DNA of 64,000 bases. Origin: Diplolepis rosae (Eukaryota; Arthropoda; Insecta; Hymenoptera; Diplolepididae). The position numbers and the translations under genes are program-made. The stretch is from NCBI GenBank assembly GCA_030998225.1, contig JAPYXD010000754.1, positions 1,736,001 through 1,800,000 of the forward strand, given 5' to 3'. Below, piece by piece: positions 12,001 to 24,000 of this stretch; within the stretch, counting starts at the first letter, position 1, and every line of letters begins with the position of its first letter. A model generated the notes under the pieces. The model was not told the DNA's origin, did not search any database, and saw nothing but the letters and a program-made list of their open reading frames with translations.

Positions 12001-15000
12001 ATAACTCGGAGATGGTGAGCCTCGATAAAGCCTTGTTTGGGCATGTGTTTGTCTATTTGGCAAGAGACATACCCTGGAATACAAAACAATTAATGCTTGA
12101 TTTAAAAGTCTGATATCATAAACTGTGCTTGTTATAGATCAAATTACTGACCTTGCAAAAGTGTCTTGTGCAGGCTGTCCATCTGAGGTAACTAGATCTC
12201 TTGCTTCTAAAACACTAACAGCCAAGTCACCTTCCCCTTCACCACGTCCACCCCATCGTTCATGTTCTAGACCTACGCAAACGTGGCCAACAACTGGAGC
12301 TTCATCCAAATCTCCAAGAGTCACACTCGTATCTGAACACACGCTTTCACAACTCACGGCATGTTGCAAGGTTGATGGATCAGGTGGTGGCTCTGGTTCT
12401 GGCAAAGAATCACGTCGAATTCCGAGACTCATATCCATAAAATCTCCCATTGAATACAGCAAATATGAATCTTCCAAACTCTATAGAAGATAATTAAATG
12501 ATATTTAAATTCGAAGTATTAGATGTTTATGCCTTAGTATAAGAATAGTTTTATCATTAGGCATATGTCACAAACGACTGAAAATTCAGATAAATATTGG
12601 TTGGTGTCTGAATAAATTATATTGTCAAATAAAACTTACATAGTCAATGTTTCGGAGTAATAAATTACTCCTTCATCAGGGCAAACATAGTTTTTAAATT
12701 AAGGCTATGGATCAATCTGAGCACGTGACTAAATTATACATTTATTCGTTCATGTAAGATAACTTTTTTAATTTACGCACTGTTAAAAATCTTATTAATT
12801 TTAATAGACTTTAATATAAAGTGTGATCAAATTGGAGGTACTTTTTCCAATAGGGTTTTATTGACATGTCACGCGTGACTACTGTCAAATTAAATACACA
12901 ATTTTATTCAGTTTTTATTGACATTTCATCATGGAAAGCCTTACGCCTCAACAACGTTTGTAAATCGTACAATTATTTTACGAAAATGGACGCTCTGTGA
13001 AAAGTGTTTATCGCGCGCTCAGGCCAATTTATGGTGTACATAATCGTCCTACCGAACGCACTATTCGGCATACCATCGGCAAACTCGAGAATAATTTAAC
13101 ATTATTGGATGATACTCGACCGATTAGACCACGTACAACCCGAACTGTAGAGAATATTGCGGCTGTAAATGAGAGTTTTGCTGAAGACCCTGAAGAATCG
13201 ATTCGGCGCCGATCTCAACAACTTGGCCTATCTTATGGCACTTTTTGGGCGATTTTTGATGCCGGAAATTGAAGCCCGTAATCTCCACGACATTTGGTTC
13301 CAACAAGACGGCGCTACATGTCATACAGCCCGTGAAACAATGGATTTACTGCGTAGTCGTTTCGGTGAGCAATTTATCTCTCGTCTCGGACCGGTGGATT
13401 GGCCTCCAAGATCGTGTGATATCACACCCTTGGACTTTTATTTGTGCGGGTATGTAAAGTCTAAATGTTTTGTGGATAAACCAGCTACTATTGAGGCATT
13501 GGAAGCCAACATTACTGAAGTTATTAGCGAGATACCGACCGAAGTCCTCGAGCGAGTCATTCAAAATTGGTGTTTACGGATGGACGAATTAAAGCGCAGT
13601 TGCGGCCAACATTGGAAAGGGGTTATTTAAAAAAAATAAATGTCGTGAATGGTTCTACACAAAAATAAAAAATATCGCCCTATCAATTTGAATTTTCGTT
13701 GTTTTATTTCAATTCAAAATCCTATACCTCTAAATTGATCACCCTTTACAAGTGGCAAATTGAAATTGATAAATTTGTATATTATGAAAAATTAATATAT
13801 ATTCATGTTATATTTAATGTTATGTTAATGTTTATTTAATGTTTAATTTTCGAATAATTATTATTTTGAATAATTTTGAAATCTTAGGATTGAAGTGGAT
13901 AGAAGCACTACTAGAAAAAAATCATTGGATCCAATTGCGCCCGATTCACCCGATTCAAAAATGCCATTAAATTAGGTATCAATTGACAAAATGCATACTT
14001 ACAGATAGAAAAAAATTCGCATTATTAAACATGATGGATAGAATTATAGATAGAAAAACATATAGGTTGAGATATTCAACGTATATTATTTTGAGGGATA
14101 TAAAATCTGCTGTCAGATATTTTCTATTTGCTTCTATTTTTTTTTTACTTCTAGTAGCGTCAATTCACCTGAGACAATCGTCGTTTCATCTGGACTTCTT
14201 CCAAAGCTGCATAAAGATCTTGGCTACTTTTTCTCCTGGTAGACAATTTAGTCAAATTTAATATCTGGTCTTCAAAAACTTCTATAAAAACATATTTCTA
14301 ATCGTGATTATAATTTTCTTACCTTGGAATATCGTTTGATTCAATTTCAATGTATTCTTGAATACCATTCAGTCTTTCCATACTTTTTCTTCTCTGCTCT
14401 AGGCTATTAAAAATATCCTGTGACGATAAAATATTTTATTTTAATATGTATATAGCTATATACATAACTGGTATTGTGCAACTAGGGAAAAAAAATTTAT
14501 CTTGCGAGTGCGAAGTTTGATGCCCGAGCAAAGCGACGGCAACAATCACACAAGTAAAATAGTTGTTTTTCCCGTGTTGCACACGATTTTTTTTCTACTG
14601 AGAGGTCGAGAAATGAACTTGTTTGCCCTACAGGCGGCAATAAAATGCATTTTATGATATGCTAGTGAAAAATATGCTGCTTACTTCTGAAGTTCTTGTA
14701 AAACTAGAATCTTGTAAATACAAATGAGCCTCTTGGCTTAAGTCATTAAGAAGTAAGGGTGATGATGAAGGATCTTGTAAGCTGTTGTAAACCTGTGGAT
14801 ATTGAGAAAAAACAAAATATAATATTCGTATCCTTCTTAACGAATAGTGAAAACTTAATCTACTTTTCTAAGTACAAGTTTTAAATTACCTCTTGTGCAG
14901 TCCTGTGAGCTTTCAAATTAAGTTCAGGACTATAAAGATCAGAACTCCGTATTAAAGCATCAGTGACATTAGTTTTGTTTTCTCTATTAACGTAAATATT

Positions 15001-18000
15001 CTCCATTTGGTTAGAAGATTTTGAAGTTTCATCATTTATAGAAGAATCATCTTCAGATGAGAATTTGAAATTTTGCACCTGTTGCGCTGTTGATAAGACA
15101 GAGCTGAAAATGATTAATATTTTTAAAAACTGATATTTGAAAAATCCCTTATACTGAAAAAAATGCTATTGAATCAATAGCATTTCTGACAAAAGCATGT
15201 ACACTGTTGAAAATCTTATTAATTTTAATAGACTTTAATATACAAATGGTAAATTAAAATTAATACATTTGTATGTATTATGAAAAATTAATATGCATTT
15301 ATATTAAATTTAATAACTTTTCAATCAAAATATATTAAAATTAACAGACATCATTAAAATATATATTAAAATTCAAATACAAGTTTGTATTTTATAAGAT
15401 GAAAGTATTTTAAAATTTAATATACGTTACTGATAGAAACTTCCATTACTATTTCTATAAATTTCTAACAGTGTATATCATGCATTTAAACCAATATGCT
15501 ATATAGTTGGTAAGATATTCATTGATTCTTTTAGTACATTTGTATGAATTAATAGTATACATACTTTTAGCAGAAATGCTATAGATTCAATAGCATTTTT
15601 TTCTCAGTGTAGCATTTTAATTTTAGGGCCTTTTTTTAAACAATAAAATTAACTTTTGTCATTGCCCAAACTCAGTCAAAAATGAAACCCTTAAATGTCT
15701 TATTCCACACTATTCTAATTTCCAAAATTCTAAATCTAAATAGCCTCGGAATCCTTCTGATTGAATTTTGAGTAGATGGATGAATTGAGACGAATTGAAG
15801 AGGTAAGTACCTCGGATTGGATTCGGATTCATTCAGAATAAATTTCGAATGCATTGAAGAACTATTTGAGCTCTAGAAATATCCTATTACTAATTTATTG
15901 CGCGTTACAACTATTCTTTTGGTTATTGTGACTATCCAAATTCTTAAAATAGGAAAATAGGTGAAAACATCAACAAAATTAAAAAGGTTTGACGCAAAAA
16001 AGAAAATAGCTAAGTGTGCTATTTAAATGCGCTATAAAAGGTAAAATAGTAAATAATACATTTTATTTTCGCAAGGGTTGCCACTTGAATTGCACTATTT
16101 ACCATTCAACAATCGAAAAATGAAAAGAAAATGGTGAATAGTGCAATTTAAGTGGTAAAACTTAAAAAAATCTGCCCGCTTCGCGGGCATATTCTCATTG
16201 CGCGCTTCGCGCGCAAGTTTGAGCGCGCCTAGGGCGCGCGATTCGATCGTCGCGCTTCGCGCTCCGTAATTTTTGAACGTCACGCTTCGCGGTCCGTTCT
16301 TTCTGGACCTCGCGCTTCGCGCTCGGTCTTGTGCTCTTCGCATACGTTTAAGTTTATTTCTTATAATTTAATACTGAAGCTCAAACCAATTTAATGATAT
16401 TAAAGATGATGTAAATTAGTCATTTTCTCAAATTCACTAAGTTTCTTTTTCAGTTTAAGTGAAACAGGAAATTCAATTTACTTAAGGCTCTATCGGCCTT
16501 AAGGAACACATTCTCATCATGACACTCGCGCTTCGCGCTCGATTTTCTGTATGCATTTTTGTAACTTTTTAATAAATTACATGATTATTGATAAATTTAT
16601 TTTCTTCCAAATATCTCAAAAAGGAAAAGCAATCCTAGACTTTATTTAAGGGAACGATTTTGCAGAACAACGCTTATTTCGTATCTCACATATTTTGGTG
16701 AAAAAAATCGAATTTTTTCAATATTAAAAATCAAAAAATTAAAATATACATCCTCTCGAGAAATTTCTCGATAATGGAATTTTGATATTGACTTTTTTCG
16801 AATTTGAATATGCTGTAATATTTCTAATTTTGATTTAATCAAAAAATGTTATCAGGATAATTTTTAGAGATTTATGAGCACTATATAAAACCAGTATTGA
16901 AATTTTTGATTTTTTCAAAAAATTATTTTCAAAAACACAAAAGTAGTGCTCAATCCCTCAATTTTGATTGGATGTGGCTGGTTAACGAACTTGTCCTTAC
17001 TTTTTCGGCTCCGATAAAGTGTATCAAAGCTCAATTCAATCTGATAATTCTATCGAGAGTTATGCCGCACACGACCTACAGACAGACAGACAGACAGACA
17101 GACACTTTCGTAAAAACCATTTTTTCTGACTCAGGGGGTCTCAAAACGTAAAGATTTGATGAAAATTTCGAAAGTCATTTTTCACATAAAACCAATACCT
17201 TCTCGTCCATGATGAGAATGTAAGAATAAAATGTATCACCCACTATTCTACCTTTCAGAGCCCAAACTGGCTATCTGAAATGGCACTATTAATTATTTTC
17301 TTTTTTGAGATTTCGTCAACCAATAAAATAAGTTGTGGTATGTTTTGCAATCCAAAATAGTTGAAGCAGATCATTATTTTTTCTAGTATGGGTTCATTAA
17401 ATTAATTGAATTCTTCAGTCCATTTAAAACAACCAAAATTGTCGTTAGGCCATTTTAACATTTTATTTTGAAATTAAAATAACTAGAAATTTATGTGTTT
17501 GTTTTTACCAGATTTTTTGGAAATAACTAGAAAATGAGGTTAAACAACCAGAAAAAAATATTAACATTGACACTGAATAAATTTCGGATTAACATGGAAT
17601 GAACTCTTATCCGAAAATCAAACTAGGGTAATTTGAGGAAACTAAATCTGATTAATCATGTGACTGATCTACATATGAAGAATAAAAAAAACTTACTTAT
17701 AAAACTCTGAAGCATCGATGTAACTCTGTGAAGTAACCGATCTTAAGGCATTGAATATTCGCTCTCCAGTGGTAGGACCATTTTCTCTCAACGAAGATCC
17801 AGAATTTGGAGGGTCAGGTGGAGCAGGTGGTGGCACTGGGCTAGATGCATTATCAACAACTGCATCAGGCGATGACATAGATTCCATATCCATGTAAAAT
17901 TGCTCGTGATCGTGATAAGATACATGATTATGCGACACTTCATAAGAGGGTCGATCAGGTAAACTCTGAATGTACTGTGACACTCGTTGTAAACCTTGTA

Positions 18001-21000
18001 ATTTTGTAGGACTACTATGTAGACTATAATTTTCAAGCGAGTCTTCTTGAACAGGCGTGTTACTTCGGAAGGGAATCATTTCGATGCTTTGCATTTCGTT
18101 AACCTTCTGGGATGTGTTGTTTGATAGATCATGAGCGCTTTGCAACATCTTTGAGGCGGTTTGTGGCCTGTAAATTGTCTCCATTACAGTTTGAGTAGTT
18201 GTGTTAGCGCAGTTTTGTAACGCAAAGCTGTTGTTATGTCCTCTAGACTCGTTTCTCATGTGTTGTCGCACGGAGTTGTTTATTTGGACAATATCATAGC
18301 TACCATAGGGCTGAGTTGTTCGAAAAGAGTTGTCGTGATCGTCGTAGTCAAACTTCAACTCGTGTTCCGGTATTGGAGCTCCTTGAACACTATACCTGAC
18401 CTTTGCAAGCTCGTCAAAATGATCATACTGTCTGTAAGAACCATTTCTTATGACAGATAACTCCCTTCTGCGGTCATTCTGAATGTCCATTTCATATCTA
18501 TGTGAGAAGCATACTAATATTTATATGTGTAAGACAGTGAAACAAGAAGATATTCGTAAGCATGTCTCAAAAAATATTTCTGTCGTAATTTCACAGTACT
18601 GTACTGAAAGTTTATTACTAAGACTCAATGTAATTTTATAACACATCATATATGTATATACAGTAAGTTCACAACTGATGGTGACGCAGTTTCACAGCAA
18701 ATTCACAACACTTGTATTGTGATTCCGAAAAATTACTTTATACAACACAAGCATGTTTTTCTCGCTTTTTGACGCTTGTTTTGCGGGCATAAAGTTTGTC
18801 ATTTAAGCCCTAGGGCGTAAATAGGGAGTGGGGGGTGCTTAAATGACTACTTTTAAGCACTACATCCCTATATACGCCCTAGGGCTTAAATGACAAACTT
18901 TATGCCCGCAAAACACGCGTCAAAAAGCGAGAAAAACATGCTTGTGTTGTATAAAGTACCGTGTACAACACGGGGGTAAAGTTGATCATTTAAGGCGAGT
19001 GCGATGTTTACATTTCGAGGCGAAGGCGAGCACGCACATCGCACTCGCCTTAAATGATCAATTTTACCCCCTTGTTGTACAATGTACTATTACAGTACCT
19101 CGACTATAATTTTACATTACATTGTGGTAATATACAATTTTATTAAAGTATTGTAAAATCACAAACATTTTTAAAAGTGTACCGATTTAAAAGAACGGGA
19201 GTAATTTTATATCCCCTTATACTATCCAGAGGCTTAATTTAAGTCCTAAAGTTTGCAATTTTTGCGCGCTGTATTGGATCAGCAATCTTGAATTTCAAAA
19301 TTTTTAATTTGTATTTTCATTGCTAACATCAATTTTAAGTAATTATAGAAGTAATAGACGAATATTTTCAAAATTTCCCTTAAATTTTTTTCAAAATTTA
19401 CTTGTATATATGTGTACCATTATACTCCAAAGAGTTAATCATTTATCAGAAGTCAGATTACACTGTTAGAAACTTCTGTATTAAACTTCGATTACATGTA
19501 ATAGAAGTTTTTTTCAGTTACGTATATTAAATTTAAATTACTTTAATTTTTAAAAATACAAACTTTTATCAGAATTTGAATACACATGTGTATATATTTT
19601 AATAATGTTTGTTAATTTTAATATTTTTTGATTGGAAAGTTATTAAATTTAATATAAATGTATATTAATTTTTCATAATATACAAATCTACTAATTTTAA
19701 TTTATTATTTGTATATTAAAGTCTATTAAAATTAATAAGATTTTTAACAGTTTAGGCACGTTTTTTCATTTCACAAAATTCGATAATTGTTTTTCACCAA
19801 ATGAAAAAAATATATTTTTGTTCGCCATACACCGAAAGTTAGCCTCGTCGGTGTCGTTTTACATGCGGAAAGTTGAATTTTAAAATTTCAAGTGTGCGGA
19901 AAATTAAAACAAACTTAAAATTTTACCGTACTAGTGCGGGAAATATACTATTTTTTAATAGAGTGATTCATTTCACTTGAGAAATATGCATTTTACGAAA
20001 AGATTGTTCATATAGAAGTTTCTTTTTCAAATGAAAACTCCTATTGTTTTGGATGAGATTATTGTTTCGCATAAAGAAATGTGAAAGTTTCTGCAACACA
20101 TGCATCAAAAGTGTATGTTTTTAATACTTTAGTTACTTATTTCTACACGTCCAAAAAATATACAGACACGAAAATGTAGACTACTATTTTAACAAAAAGT
20201 AATTTGTGATAAGTGTCTACATGGAGAAAAATAGTTGAGTAAAGTTTATAGAACTATTCAGGATGATCAAATTTAACATCTAGTTTTCATTTATTTATGA
20301 CGACCCCTTGAGATGATCAAGTCGAACATCTTTTTTCACTTTGTTGGTCCTGAAATACAGTTAGCCGGCCATTCTAAATATTCAGCTATTGATCTATCAT
20401 TTTTCTCCGTATGTTATTTTCGATACATTTTTTTTCTTGCCCGGTCATTTAAATTTCAAACCCTTATAACCCTTGAAAAATGTGATTAAAAAAATGTGTT
20501 CAATAAAAGCATCTTATTTTTGTATGAGGATTATAATAATCTCCGAAAAAGGGGTTCATATTTAAAAAAAGGAACTTACCATAACCTGATTTTCACCGAA
20601 AAGAGCTCCACCTACAGTCGAATTGATAGCTCTTTTTTATATTACAACAGACGTCGGTAATTGCGGATCTACACTGATAGAAAGGAATGGCCATTACAAC
20701 CATATTTATGATTAATTTAAGGAGTTATATACACTTGTGTTCGAGAAAAAAAGCGGATTTTTACGATTTTTTTTGGAAAAACAACACATTTTTTTTTTTA
20801 ACTGAACGCCCATTTATTTATACATGTCGAAAAATCTTTCACGAATTTTTTCAAAAAAAAAAAATTCATAGCTGGAGTCAATATTGCCATTGTGCTAAAC
20901 CACAATTTTCCCGACGTCTCTTGCGGTGAGCATGATAAAGAAGGAACTGTTTATCTGAAATACACAAAACAAAAACAAAACTGTAGTTGGTACCTTTACG

Positions 21001-24000
21001 CTGTGCGCGAACGAAGGATTTTGCGAAATTCATTTTTTTACAAAAATGGTGATCGTTAATCTAAAAAGTTTGATTTTCGAACGTCTGAGCTTTCGGTTTT
21101 TGCAGCAAGAAAAAAAAGGTTTTGCTTGAAATTTAAAATCCTTCGTCCACTCAGAGGCTATTATTGTTGTTAGTAAGCCTGCAAAAATTCAGACTGATCT
21201 GGTTAACGGTTTTCGAGAAACTGTGCTCACCGCAACCGCACTTTTTTTAAAATCAAGTTTCGAGATAATCGCGTGTAAAGGCGGACTTGCAGATGACTCG
21301 CAGTTGCAGATAGCGCGCTATTAAGAGCTGCCAAATCGGTTCTACTGCTCAGATCGGTATAATTTTTTGGAAAAAGATTCTCTGAGATATGTACTTTCAG
21401 AAAGTGCAATAAAAAAATTTTCGATTTTTTCAATCAACACAAATGTATATAACCCCTTAACCTTACTTTTTCGCTGCACGGATAAAAGTCCTTCAATAAA
21501 GTTTTTAGAATAGTTCAAGAGTTGGGGATGCAGGCATTTACGGAACAGAGCTCCGGAAAATGTACGAAACTCCCCAGAATAAAATGCGGAGCATTTAGAA
21601 AAAATTATTGAAGGTTCTGCATTTTATTCTGAAAAGTTCTGTAAATTTTCCAAAACTCTATTCCGTAAATACCTGTATCGCCAATTCTTGAACAGTTTTA
21701 TAAACTTAATTGAACTATTTTTTTTCTGTGTGAGATAGATTCAACAATATGGGATGTGTATTTTGACCATCGGATTATAACTGAATGAATATAATTAAAT
21801 CTTTCGAACCATTTCTATCAGCGTATCTCATCAATTACGCGTCGAATGATGGTTTTTAAGGCTTCAATGGATTGTGGATTATGTGCATAGACTTGATCTT
21901 TCACATAGCCCCACAAAGAAATAGTCTAACGGCGTTAAATCATCCAAAACTATTCGATTGGGAAATCTCGTTCGCAATAAATTCAATGTATAAGATATGA
22001 GTGCCAATAGCCAATAGCTTTTCTTTTCCTAGCTTCAGAGCTTGCTCAGAGTCAATTATAGGATACAACCTGGATCTTTCTCAACACTTTCACTTACAGC
22101 AGCAATATTTTCAGCTAAACGACCCAGACGAACACGTGTTGTTGTTGGTATGTTATGTATTGAATTGGTAGACTAAAATTTATCCATCAAATTCTTAATA
22201 GCGGCCTTATAAGGACGATTATAACGACGAAAAATATCCGAAACATTATAATAAATTGTAGTCCTTCTTAACATATGTCAAAAACAGAATGACAAAACTG
22301 TCACCACATCAAAAATTGCCCCTATTAGAAAACAAAGTCTCTGTTGAAAAGTCCTGTATACCATAAACGCATTAAAACTTATTATGAAAAAAATTCCTGT
22401 ATTTGACTATAAAGTGAGTGAAGTTTATATGTGTTTATGAATTGATACTTACTGTTGATTGTACCTGCGATCGAAATTTGACCTCATTTCGGTGGGATTC
22501 TGAACCACATATGCAGACATCTGGATACTCTCGGGCAGAATTCTGCATGTGTAGGTTTCAAATCCTATTTTGGATTGCTCACTAGGTTTGAAAGGCGCGT
22601 AAGTATCGAACCCTGCTCTAAGTTGTTCATTGTATTTATTAACGTGTTCATTCTGGAAATGGAAGACGGAAGTATCTGTGGCACGTGAAGAGGGAGCCTT
22701 TGCTAGAAATGGAGGAGGAGTTAGTGGACCAGGATTTGCTTCTTGCATTCTGAGGTAATCTACGGTATTTGGCGTATGAAGAGGCGATGGTCTAGGACGT
22801 GCCGTTGGTCTTGGTTGAGGAGCTGGCCTTAGTGGTTGTGGAGGTATTGTACTTCCAGTTCCTAATGGAGGATGAAGGTCTCTGTCGACTGCCTCGAATC
22901 TACAAGTATCAAAAGTTTCCAGCCTCGTGAATAGCTATTTCTTTTACTATAGCCCGTGCAGAAATGGCCTAATGTGATACCGATTTGCGATGAGGGCCCG
23001 ATGAGGTTTGCCACTTCAAGTCGGAATGAGGCAAATTTTGCGGTTCCGATGAGGAACAGAGAGGGTTCGTTTTAAAATCAGCCGCTTTGATGTTATTATT
23101 GTGATGTCTTATTTCAATTTGGGGGTTTGATGAAGAGAAGTGAAGCACAATAAAAGTTAAGCACATTTATTAACAAATGTCAAAAACCTAGATTAGTTTA
23201 CGTATTTGAAAACCCAGTTACATTATTACCATTCTTCATTTATACAATGAAGTCCAAAAGGTTCATTTACATCCCAGGTGGAAATTTACAACCGGCATGG
23301 TACCGCGCCAGCACCGCAGAAGGATTTGCAGTACGGGCACGGTACTGGCATAGTGTTGGCATAAGCGCGGCCTACCACCGGTGCGGCTCCGAAAGGTAAC
23401 TTGGCTGGAAGTTCTCCATCGGTACTGACGTGGTACTGGACATCGGTACCATGCCAGCACTGAAATATGTACTGCTTCAGTACTGGCATTACTCCGAAGT
23501 CGGTTGTTAGCCGACACTTGGTCTCAAGACTGGGGCTGTACTATACCAGTACCGCGCAAACCCCCGGACCGGTACCAACTGTCCAGTACAGGCATTGCTT
23601 CTTGTTTACAACTGGCGCGGTACTGTGCCGTTTGTAAATACTGGCATGAATCCGACTTTTCCACCTGGGATAAGCTACATATATACTACTTATCATTAAA
23701 TAAATATATTTCAACAAATTGTCCATTTCTGATTGTATTGCTTGTTTAGAACAAAAATATGTTTAAAGAAATAAGAATAAAATACAGATGAAAATGAAAC
23801 GGGACCTTATATGACCCACGTTAGTACCACAGTAGGGGCATAACTTTGTGGATCTTATCAGGTTAGGCGTTTCATTTCTCATCGGACGCTAGCGGAATTG
23901 CCTCATCAGGACCTCATTTCACTCCATTAGGGCCAGAAGGGCGCCCTACTAAAATTTCTGTACGGGAGTGGAGAAAACAAGCGATTGCCAATGAGTGTGA

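Larger units (their letters stand above)
12778..13830. mobile_element. CACTGTTAAAAATC MITE, interrupted copy
   Basis: 12778-12818 and 13747 to about 13830 match the left part of the MITE complete at 15202-15473, including AATTTTAATAGACTTTAATA and ATTATGAAAAATTAATAT. A Tc1/mariner-type element is inserted at a TA within it. The far end is lost or too diverged to place. Confidence 0.65.

Noticed and set aside
12125..12493. 122-codon plus-strand open frame
   Set aside because: Exact antisense of synaptotagmin exon 9 (C2A start); the minus strand has the protein signature and splice sites.
13983..14261. 92-codon plus-strand frame
   Set aside because: Overlaps minus-strand exon 8 and intron; its composition is AT-driven with no domain.
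14236..14276. Exon 8 extended to the TTTTTATAG acceptor (adding VFEDQILNLTKLST)
   Set aside because: The extended frame is open but is out of phase with exon 7 and would leave an intron of about 46 nt. The TCTACCAG acceptor at 14236 restores phase with an 87-nt intron and a branch-point-like TGACTAA.
16642..16842. Minus-strand frames in the hairpin repeat, including an Arg/Ala-rich frame at 16095-16343
   Set aside because: The latter translates the GCGCGAAGCGCG hairpins; not conserved as a frame in copy b.
18236..18460. 74-codon plus-strand frame
   Set aside because: Antisense shadow of synaptotagmin exon 4.
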